DNA of 64,000 nt from Aquimarina algiphila. GTDB lineage: Bacteria; Bacteroidota; Bacteroidia; Flavobacteriales; Flavobacteriaceae. The stretch's first letter is position 1. Every line of letters begins with the position of its first letter. The notes under the pieces were generated by a model. It searched no databases. It was not told the DNA's origin and worked only from the letters and a program-made list of their open reading frames with translations. Below are positions 57,134-64,000 of this stretch, one piece after another. The stretch is taken from NCBI RefSeq assembly GCF_007489275.1, contig NZ_VLNR01000027.1, positions 25,018 through 89,017 on the forward strand, written 5' to 3'. Made by a program: the position numbers and the translations under genes.

Positions 57134-58448
57134 GGTATTTTTCTTCGTTAAAGGTTACTTCTACTTTGCCAGTTAATAAATCGTGCATTAAACCAGTTTT
57201 AATTTGTTGGTATTTGTGTAGGGTAGATTGTTCATTCTTAATTTGTCTATCAATTAAGTTTATTTTATTATAAATTTTTTCTTGTTCAATCTTGTCAGGA
57301 AGAGACATATTTATACCACCTAGATGATTTGAATAAATATGAATAACAGAACTGCCTTGACCTAATCGCGATTTTTGCCGTTGAATGTGTTCAAAATTCA
57401 AAAAATATCCAAAATAAGGCTTAAAATATTCTTGATATAATTCTAAAATTACAATGTCTCCACCAGCAAAAGTCTTCTCATCGATTAAAAAGACAGCACT
57501 TTTTCCAATATCTTTATGAGTTTCTCCTGAACCTGCAAATAAGATACTTCCATATTTCAATGAAGTAAGGTGTTTAAACGTCTCTTTTGGAACTTTACTT
57601 TCAACATTTAAAATTGTATTATCAAATTTTGTATAGAGCTGTCCATATAAGATACAACCAAAACCCTCAGAAGATAATAAGTATTTAGGAATATTGTGTC
57701 CTTTACTAAACATTCCACAATTCTCCAATCTTTTCATTTTCCATTCTTTTGGAATCATCCCTAACTCACTTTCTTTATAAAACTCTGGTGCATCTTTATA
57801 TTTAGGCCGAAGTTTACCTGTATGTATATCAATACCACGCGTAAAAAGATCCTGCATCATGCCTTTTTTAATGGCTTGATATTTGGCTATGGCTTCTTCT
57901 GTTTTTTCAATCACTGCATCACAAACAGATAGGATTTGGGCAATTTTTTTTTGATGTATTAATGAAAGTTTTGGAATTTCAACTTCTCTGATTTCTTCTA
58001 AATGAAGATTTGTAACTGTTCCTTGTTTCGCTCGCCTTAAAATTTGCCATTTTGTAATATCAGATTTTAAAAAATGGGCAAGAAAATGTACATCTAATTG
58101 GGGCTTTAATTTTATTAAAGCCAAACTAACAAATATCGAGAATTCCCAATTCCAATCTACAACCTTTGGAATTCCGATTGTACCATTTTTAGAAAGTAAC
58201 AAATCTCCATTTACTGGCTTACACCTTTTAATTAAATCTTTATGTTCGGTTTTTGAAATATACTTAATATTATTTCTATCTATTTCTTTAGTTTGAACAT
58301 CAGTTACACGTAGAAAAGGCACTCCATAATTTGTATAATGAGGTGTATGATGAGTGCCATCAACAATTTGAGTGGTTAGGTTTTCTAATGTTTCAATTTC
58401 CCAATTTTGCGGTAACTGAAATTTATCAATAATTAAGTTATCCTTCAT
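57120..58448 (-). CDS. hsdS: type I restriction-modification specificity subunit
   Basis: A 442-residue protein with two target-recognition domains (about 12-165 and 230-390), each followed by a helical spacer: [40 protein letters not shown] (near 163-200) and [17 protein letters not shown] ending [17 protein letters not shown]. The two halves recognise the two parts of a bipartite DNA site; the site itself cannot be read from the sequence. It overlaps hsdM by 11 bases and hsdR by 14, so the three are translated as a unit. Confidence 0.95.
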   Translation of the reverse strand: MKDNLIIDKFQLPQNWEIETLENLTTQIVDGTHHTPHYTNYGVPFLRVTDVQTKEIDRNNIKYISKTEHKDLIKRCKPVNGDLLLSKNGTIGIPKVVDWNWEFSIFVSLALIKLKPQLDVHFLAHFLKSDITKWQILRRAKQGTVTNLHLEEIREVEIPKLSLIHQKKIAQILSVCDAVIEKTEEAIAKYQAIKKGMMQDLFTRGIDIHTGKLRPKYKDAPEFYKESELGMIPKEWKMKRLENCGMFSKGHNIPKYLLSSEGFGCILYGQLYTKFDNTILNVESKVPKETFKHLTSLKYGSILFAGSGETHKDIGKSAVFLIDEKTFAGGDIVILELYQEYFKPYFGYFLNFEHIQRQKSRLGQGSSVIHIYSNHLGGINMSLPDKIEQEKIYNKINLIDRQIKNEQSTLHKYQQIKTGLMHDLLTGKVEVTFNEEKYHGRI

Positions 58449-61014
58449 ATCCCAATTCCATTAAAAAATCAGACAATTGGTTGGCTGCAGTTTCACGTTC
58501 ATCCAAAATACTAGTTAGTGTATGGTTGTATTTGGTAAAACGTATTTCCAATTCTTTTATAAAAGCACGTTCGTAACGGTTTACATAATCCATCACTGTA
58601 TCAAAAAGTGTTTTTTTCCATCGTGCTAGTATCAATGCTTTAGCTTCTTTGGTGGAGATTTTACCACGAGCACGTTCTACTAATTCTGCTTTTCGTTCTT
58701 TTATTTCTTTTATGGTAGCTTTACAATCTTTCAGTTCTTTTTCTAACTGATTATGACGAAATAGTTTGGCTTCAATACTTTCTTTTTGTTTCGTTAGTTT
58801 TAACTCTACTTTTTCTTTGCCTCGTAATTCTTCTTCCAACTCCTTAGTTTCTTCCCCAGCTTTTTCTTTGGCTTTTATTCTTACTCTTAATGCTTTTAGC
58901 TCTTTTTTAATAGCTCTTAACCGAACATTACATTCCTTTAATTCAGCTTTGTATTCTTTTAGTATTTCTTTAGGAAAAACTTCATAATTATCTTCATCAT
59001 ATTCTTCTGCCTCCAACTCATTTACTTCTTTAAACAGAGCTTCTAGTTCATTAGAACGCGCTTCTTTTTCATTTAATTCTACCAATACTTTTGGAAATTG
59101 CGAAGCTATAATTTCATCATCAGGAATCAACTCTGCGTTCCAACCACTGGCTGCCACTGATTTTAAATCAACCTCTAATACATCCCAATAGGCAGCAAAA
59201 GCTCCACGGCTTTTATGTAGGTCTAAAATACCTAAAGCACTAAAATCTGTAGCTATGCTTTTAGAAAAATCGCGATAAAGCTCAAAAACATTCTTTTTGG
59301 TAGGCAGCGCTTCCAACTTGGGTAAGTTTGTATTCCACCAAGCTTCAATACAAATGTTGTACTGAATTTGCTTGTTTTCTATATCCTTATGATTCGTTAC
59401 TATTTTTTTGATTACTTCTTTGGAGTCAACCTGTTCTGTAAATTTTGAATACTCTTTTTTTAAGGGTTCAAAAAAATCATTTCTAATTGTAGGATAATTA
59501 TCCCAATAGCCTTGTAGTGTCTCTACTTCTGTAGTTGGGATACCTCCATGTAAATGAGCATGAACATCATGGGGTTCGGCTGGTGGGCTATTGTCTACAT
59601 ATCTACGTATGTTGAAATTGTATTCTTCTTTTGCTAAATCTTCCTTTTTAATGGATTGTGCATACCCCTTTAGAGGTTCTTTAGTACGATAGGTATAGCT
59701 GATTTTCACAATGTCCTCGGGACGTAATTTGTTTTGATTTTTTCCTTCTTTAAATTCTCTATCAGCATTTATAAATTGCACTTTTTTACGGGTAGCTGCT
59801 CCTTTTTTATTAATAATTAATACAGAAGCTGGTATGCCTGTCCCATAAAACAGACCTTGTGGCAAACCTATAACTGTTTCTAAGTACCCTCTATGAATCA
59901 ACCATTCACGCATGTTTTTTTCCTCTGACCCTCTAAATAGTACACCATGTGGCATTACTACTGCCATACGACCATTATTTTTGAGTACACTTACCATATG
60001 TTGCACAAACATAAAGTCTGCCTTTTTCTTTTTAGGCATCCAATACTGAAATCGATCTTTGTGTTTTTTGATATCAGAATAATTAGCAGAAAAAGGTGGA
60101 TTAGCAATAACCATATCGAAACGCTTTAGCTCTCCTTGATCGACATGTTGCGGATCTGCAATGGTATCGCCTTGTAAAATTTCGGCATCAAAAATATCGT
60201 GAAATAGCATGTTCATTTTACATAACGACCAAGTAGTTCCATTTAATTCTTGACCATAAAACCCCATACTACTACTATTGCCATAACGAGCTTGCACATA
60301 GTTTTTGGCTTCTATTAGCATACCTCCCGAACCACAGGTAGGGTCATAAATTGTGGTCTCTTTTCCTGGCTCAAGTATGTTTACTAATAGTTTTACAACT
60401 TCACTAGGCGTATAGAATTCTCCCCCTTTTTTACCTGCTGAATCTGCAAAATATTTTATAAGGTACTCATAAGCTGCTCCTAAAAGGTCAGGGAATTCAA
60501 AGTTTCCATCTATAAGCTGTACTTTATTAAAATGCTGAATGAATTCGATTAGTTTTTCGTCATTCAACGCATTTTTATTTTTACCAATGGTACGGTTAAA
60601 ATTAATATTGGTTAATACACCACTTAGCTTATCAGGGTTTCTTTCTTCTAATTCTGCTAATGCTTTATTCAGATGATTTCCCACATCCTTTTTTACATGG
60701 AGTACACCTTCATTAATATCATTACCATTCTCATCTTTAATTTTATAATTCCATCGTGCTATTGTAGGAACAAAATATTCGTATTTGTTCTCCATTTCTA
60801 ATGCCACCTTTATTTTATCTTCAGGAAGTCCTTGTTTTCGTAAATCTCGTTCCCGAACAGCTCTTTCTTGTTCAAACTTATCATTAAGACGTTTTAAGAA
60901 AAGCATTCCTAAAATATACTCTTTAAACTCAGAGGCATCCATGTTGCCTCTTAATATATCACAGGCATCCATTAAGAAACCTTCTAACCATGATAGGGTT
61001 AATTTTCTTTTCAT
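58438..61014 (-). CDS. hsdM: type I restriction-modification methylase subunit, long form
   Basis: An 858-residue adenine-N6 methyltransferase, longer than the common 500-residue HsdM. An HsdM_N domain (about 8-165) is followed by the N6_Mtase domain with SAM motif I DPTCGSGG (224-231) and catalytic NPPF (305-308). An extra C-terminal part holds a long charged coiled coil (about 640-780; Glu/Lys-rich) and ends with helices ([27 protein letters not shown]). It is the first gene of the operon and starts at ATG 61014. Confidence 0.95.
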   Translation of the reverse strand: MKRKLTLSWLEGFLMDACDILRGNMDASEFKEYILGMLFLKRLNDKFEQERAVRERDLRKQGLPEDKIKVALEMENKYEYFVPTIARWNYKIKDENGNDINEGVLHVKKDVGNHLNKALAELEERNPDKLSGVLTNINFNRTIGKNKNALNDEKLIEFIQHFNKVQLIDGNFEFPDLLGAAYEYLIKYFADSAGKKGGEFYTPSEVVKLLVNILEPGKETTIYDPTCGSGGMLIEAKNYVQARYGNSSSMGFYGQELNGTTWSLCKMNMLFHDIFDAEILQGDTIADPQHVDQGELKRFDMVIANPPFSANYSDIKKHKDRFQYWMPKKKKADFMFVQHMVSVLKNNGRMAVVMPHGVLFRGSEEKNMREWLIHRGYLETVIGLPQGLFYGTGIPASVLIINKKGAATRKKVQFINADREFKEGKNQNKLRPEDIVKISYTYRTKEPLKGYAQSIKKEDLAKEEYNFNIRRYVDNSPPAEPHDVHAHLHGGIPTTEVETLQGYWDNYPTIRNDFFEPLKKEYSKFTEQVDSKEVIKKIVTNHKDIENKQIQYNICIEAWWNTNLPKLEALPTKKNVFELYRDFSKSIATDFSALGILDLHKSRGAFAAYWDVLEVDLKSVAASGWNAELIPDDEIIASQFPKVLVELNEKEARSNELEALFKEVNELEAEEYDEDNYEVFPKEILKEYKAELKECNVRLRAIKKELKALRVRIKAKEKAGEETKELEEELRGKEKVELKLTKQKESIEAKLFRHNQLEKELKDCKATIKEIKERKAELVERARGKISTKEAKALILARWKKTLFDTVMDYVNRYERAFIKELEIRFTKYNHTLTSILDERETAANQLSDFLMELGYEG

Positions 61015-61302
61015 TTAATTCTATTGTAATATATAGTCATTGTTTACTCGCGTAAATCCATAAATATCAATGCATTACATATTTAAAAAACATGTAATAA
61101 CTTTAATTTTTAACTGTGTTAAAGTACAATAACTTTTATGAGTAGGAAAAGAAATTATTAGAGTTCTATTATCATAAACTTAATTAGCACTTTACAGATT
61201 TATTGAAACTCAAAAAACATAATAATCAAGTATTCATAGTTTAGTTTTTAATGATTTAAAAAAGTAAAGGCGAATATGCTCTTTCTTGAGGCAATATGTC
61301 TA
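61015..61302. other. 288-base spacer upstream of hsdM
   Basis: No gene seen; it is very AT-rich and should carry the hsdM promoter. No repeat or hairpin with long arms was found. Confidence 0.4.
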
Positions 61303-61887
61303 TTACATATTTCTAACTTCCAACCATTTAATAACTCTATAGTACGTAGTTTTAGAAAAACCAAATTTATGACAAATCTTATCTATATTTATCTCAGGGT
61401 TAGTGATTTCTATATATTTTTTAATCTCAAGAGTTTTTTGAATAGATTCTTCACTTGGTCTATTTCGCCTACCCGATTTAACTTTATTTTTATAATATAT
61501 ACTACTTTTAAGCTCTCTCAAATTAAAAAGAACATCTTCATTCTCTAAAAATTCCATTCCTTTTTTTGTGCTAATTACCCTAGAAGTCAACGAAGAAATG
61601 ATATCCTCATCATACTCTCGGATATAGTTGTAAACAAAAATGGATACATTATACTTTTTATAATCTTGCACTAATACTTTACTACCTATTAATTCTAGAA
61701 TATGGGTTCTTTCTTTGCTAATGAAATTCTCCTTCTCTGTCTTAGTCACTTTAGGTTTTGGCTCTTTTATATAAACTCTACTATCTTCCCATTTCTTTTT
61801 GGCAAGAAACTCAGCTAGAAGACGTACTTCTTCTTTTGTAGCAATACGTAATTCGAAATCATATTTGTCTTTAAGATCGGTTATCAT
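61303..61887 (-). CDS. DNA-binding protein with resolvase-like HTH tail
   Basis: A 194-residue protein. The N-terminal 135 residues have no recognised motif and are rich in Lys and Glu (VYIKEPKPKVTKTEKENF). The last 60 residues (SGRRNRPSEESIQKTLEIKKYIE, then INIDKICHKFGFSKTTYYRVIKW) look like the helix-turn-helix tail of serine resolvases/invertases, yet no catalytic domain precedes it. It lies between the RM operon and the ATPase gene, on the same strand, and two inverted-repeat sites lie just upstream. I propose a DNA-binding control or segregation protein; this is inference. Confidence 0.75.
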   Translation of the reverse strand: MITDLKDKYDFELRIATKEEVRLLAEFLAKKKWEDSRVYIKEPKPKVTKTEKENFISKERTHILELIGSKVLVQDYKKYNVSIFVYNYIREYDEDIISSLTSRVISTKKGMEFLENEDVLFNLRELKSSIYYKNKVKSGRRNRPSEESIQKTLEIKKYIEITNPEINIDKICHKFGFSKTTYYRVIKWLEVRNM

Positions 61888-61940
61888 TATTTTATTTTTT
61901 ACAGCAATTAGCTTTTTGACTATTGTGGGATATCTGTATC

Positions 61941-61962
61941 AACCCTACTGTATAATAGGGTT
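61941..61962. promoter_or_regulatory. AACCCTA inverted repeat
   Basis: AACCCTA and TAGGGTT (7 bp) flank an 8-base A/T-rich centre, 54 bases upstream of the HTH gene. The half-site AACCCTA also occurs in the loop of the 62071 dyad. Confidence 0.45.
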
Positions 61963-62070
61963 ATCAAGTCACTAATATACTGATAATAGTCTTAAGATTT
62001 GATTGGAAAGAAAGAGCAGAATAATAACAAAAGGTCTTAGTATACTTCATTAATATCATACTTAATATTT

Positions 62071-62142
62071 CATGTAAAGAAAACCCTATTTTCTTTACAT
62101 GTTATTGGTTTTGTGTAAAGATTATTCGATTTTCTTTACATG
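62071..62142. promoter_or_regulatory. twin 13-bp dyads upstream of the HTH gene
   Basis: First dyad: CATGTAAAGAAAA at 62071-62083 and TTTTCTTTACATG at 62089-62101, perfect arms with a 5-base loop. Second dyad: GTGTAAAGA at 62113-62121 and TTTTCTTTACATG at 62130-62142, with an imperfect left arm. Centres are about 41 bases apart, near four helical turns. No T tract is present, so a paired protein-binding site is favoured. Confidence 0.6.
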
Positions 62143-62189
62143 AAATCAAAATTTGAATAGAGTTATCTATTAAAAACTTGTAGAATATA

Positions 62190-63428
62190 TCACATTCCAA
62201 CTTTCGAATTTCCTATAACTGATTCCGAAACATTCTCTGCAGCTCCTATAATGCTTTTATTGAAAATATTATACTTAATTCCTGTAATGCCATATCTGTT
62301 TTTGGTGGTGATAGCATAATTATTTCTGAAGGTATCATCAGTCTTGATAATCTCAATATTAATCCCTGCATCAAAAAGCGGAGCTGTTCCCCCTCGAATT
62401 GTTTTTTGTGTAGTACGTTGAAAGATCACAATGAATATTGTATTTGGGTGTTGTTTGCGAAGGCGATCAAAATCTTGTGAAGGCAATCCTGTTTTATTCC
62501 AACTATCGATGATGATCACATCAAAATCCTCGGCTGCATTTGAAATCGTTTTGTAGCCTTCGGGTAATTGATCTGTGATAAAAATTTGATGTTGGTTTTT
62601 GGCTTGCAGATACTCCTCTTTCATTCGGGTAATCAGATCTGATTTACTGCCTATTTCTAACGAGAAAATAGCGACATCATATCCAACATCCGCAAAAGCA
62701 TCTGCCAATTGATAGGTAAACCTGGTTTTCCCTCCGCCCTGATCTCCCTCAATTGTAATGGCTAGCTCAAAAAGTTCTATATCTCCCAACAGAACCCCTA
62801 AATCTCCTTTAAGGTTGAATGTATTGGGGTTCTTAGAAGGAGATTGTATATTCATTGGAGAGAAAAGACTTAATGTTTGTTTTGATTCGATAGCAACAGG
62901 ACAATCAATATTTCCTAATCCTTGATCATCAAGCATCCCTGAAAGGTTAGTTTTTATAATTTTCCGAAGCCTTCTCAACCACTTTCTGTTGATTACAATT
63001 TTTATAGGATCTCTAAAAAGCTGATCATTATGTAGATGAATAAGTTTCTTCTGAATTAGATTGATTTCATCTGCTACTGGAGAATTTTTGGTGATTTGTT
63101 TTTTTGAAATAGCTTTATGAAGATCAAAAATATAAGCTTTTAATTGTTCTTTGGTTTGAACTGTTCTATGCATATCCAGAAATCGTTTAATAAATTCGAT
63201 TTCTAATACTGAAATTTCATCCTGAAGTGGTTCCTCTCTGGATAAATAGGCATTCAGATGTTCTAAATACATATCTATAGTCTCACGAATAGTTGGTTCT
63301 GAATGATAATACAGTTTAGCTTCCATAAAAAACCAATGTCCTTTTTGCAAAGTTTCAGGAAGTGTATTTACCTGGACTCGGTTTATCATCTTTTCGTAAT
63401 TCTCGAATGAAATAAGCTGCTTTTTCAT
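62190..63428 (-). CDS. RecA-like P-loop ATPase, mobile-element type
   Basis: A 412-residue protein whose N-terminal half (1-205) is helical and unrecognised, with a RecA/DnaB-like ATPase in the second half: Walker A EGDQGGGKTRF (228-235), Walker B DVIIIDSW (303-310), then a sensor-like VIFQRTTQ. The arrangement resembles replicative-helicase or RepA-like ATPases of Bacteroidota phages and integrative elements. It lies beside a DNA adenine methylase and the HTH gene, all on the minus strand. Exact role is uncertain. Confidence 0.8.
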   Translation of the reverse strand: MKKQLISFENYEKMINRVQVNTLPETLQKGHWFFMEAKLYYHSEPTIRETIDMYLEHLNAYLSREEPLQDEISVLEIEFIKRFLDMHRTVQTKEQLKAYIFDLHKAISKKQITKNSPVADEINLIQKKLIHLHNDQLFRDPIKIVINRKWLRRLRKIIKTNLSGMLDDQGLGNIDCPVAIESKQTLSLFSPMNIQSPSKNPNTFNLKGDLGVLLGDIELFELAITIEGDQGGGKTRFTYQLADAFADVGYDVAIFSLEIGSKSDLITRMKEEYLQAKNQHQIFITDQLPEGYKTISNAAEDFDVIIIDSWNKTGLPSQDFDRLRKQHPNTIFIVIFQRTTQKTIRGGTAPLFDAGINIEIIKTDDTFRNNYAITTKNRYGITGIKYNIFNKSIIGAAENVSESVIGNSKVGM

Positions 63429-63481
63429 CAGACAATAATACCATGGATTGCTTTGTTGCTTTCGGGATGATTCTGATTGAG

Positions 63482-64000
63482 TTAGGATGAGTCTTGTTTT
63501 GCAAACATTAGTTGTAATTGCATTGCTTGTGATTTTATTCCTAAAATTTCTGGCTTCATTATTCCTGAGAGATGATTTGTCATATTTATGATATCATAAT
63601 TAGCAGTGAGGACTTCGATCTTTTTTTTCTTAGTATGTTCGGTCACAGCAATTCTTTTTTCCAGGGACTTGTGAAACCAGATATTCTTTTTTGTAAACTT
63701 CTCCAGTATATCTGAAGGATAACTACTCAACAAAAACTTTCCTTTGATAGTACTTAATAGTTGCAATAAACCGATGAAATTCTTTTCTGAATACCCTTTA
63801 TAGTGTCCCATATCAGAATTAAAATAAGGGGGATCAATATAAAAGAATGTATCTTTTGTATCCCTACTCTCAATCACCTTAAGCGCATCATTACATTCGA
63901 TATCCACCAAATCCAATCGTTCACAGATATCTTTGGTAAAGGCTTGTTTTTTATTAAAGATCGTTTTTGAAACGCCATTTGTTTTTCTCTCATAAGCATA
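63482..64000 (-). CDS. D12-class DNA adenine-N6 methyltransferase, C-terminal part
   Basis: The visible 172 residues run off the right edge; the upstream codons read YAYERKTNGVSKTIFNKKQ without a start, so the N-terminal part lies outside the window. The catalytic motif FYIDPPYFNSD matches the Dam/D12 family, and GHYKGYSEKNF and FLLSSYPSD are family-like. Such enzymes protect or regulate phage and plasmid DNA. It is probably co-transcribed with the ATPase gene 53 bases downstream. Confidence 0.88.
   Translation of the reverse strand, partial: YAYERKTNGVSKTIFNKKQAFTKDICERLDLVDIECNDALKVIESRDTKDTFFYIDPPYFNSDMGHYKGYSEKNFIGLLQLLSTIKGKFLLSSYPSDILEKFTKKNIWFHKSLEKRIAVTEHTKKKKIEVLTANYDIINMTNHLSGIMKPEILGIKSQAMQLQLMFAKQDSS

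Noticed and set aside
57120..61014. Invertible hsdS phase-variation locus
   Set aside because: Only one hsdS is present in the window and no inverted hsdS fragment or recombinase domain is seen nearby.
62071..62142. CRISPR-like repeats or terminator
   Set aside because: Only two dyads in inverted form, no regular spacers and no T tract on either strand.

Overview
The window is AT-rich chromosomal DNA from a Bacteroidota bacterium, almost certainly a marine member of the Flavobacteriaceae (an Aquimarina-like genus is a guess). Support comes from a type IX secretion sorting domain, TonB-dependent receptors with carboxypeptidase-like N-terminal domains, a Bacteroidota-type isoleucyl-tRNA synthetase, a cysteine-poor DksA homologue, TAnnTTTG promoter boxes and several TTG/GTG starts. 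Most genes are compact housekeeping or envelope genes.

Layout. 1-7.7 kb: 5' part of glyS, a membrane coiled-coil protein, a ComF phosphoribosyltransferase, an Ig-like lipoprotein, proline dehydrogenase with an ArsR-type regulator, a lipoprotein and an omega-amidase-type nitrilase. 8.3-18.6 kb: ileS and a DksA-like gene, then an alpha-carbonic anhydrase lipoprotein, an ECF sigma/anti-sigma pair with two DUF4097 proteins, an S41 peptidase, and lspA. 18.6-26.8 kb: a small lipoprotein, a response regulator, formyl-THF cyclo-ligase, an aspartoacylase-like/RimK/RimB cassette, uvrC and a patatin-barrel lipase. 27-34.5 kb: homogentisate and 4-hydroxyphenylpyruvate dioxygenases, a candidate small RNA, and a DUF3108 - tryptophan dioxygenase-like - M23 peptidase - pgi operon. 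35-41.1 kb: two TonB-dependent receptors sharing a nearly identical signal-peptide segment. 41.2-52.6 kb: small membrane protein, YjbQ, HAD phosphatase, Kelch protein, lepA, a T9SS cargo protein, dusB, a LolE/FtsX-like permease, rbfA and methylmalonyl-CoA epimerase.

At 52.77 kb there is a CAU-anticodon tRNA with a clear promoter and terminator. Beyond it the content changes: a type I restriction-modification operon (hsdM-hsdS-hsdR plus a YgjP/DUF45 metallopeptidase), a gene with a resolvase-like helix-turn-helix tail downstream of two inverted-repeat sites, a RecA-like ATPase and a truncated D12-class adenine methyltransferase. I read this right arm as a tRNA-associated mobile or defence island running off the window; no integrase is visible.

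The most interesting unexplained signals are the twin dyads and their HTH protein at 61.3-62.1 kb, the candidate about 110-nt RNA at 29.64 kb, the TTAATCAA operator-like cluster before the ECF sigma gene, the RimK-associated three-gene cassette, and dispersed hairpin repeats with apparent compensatory changes.
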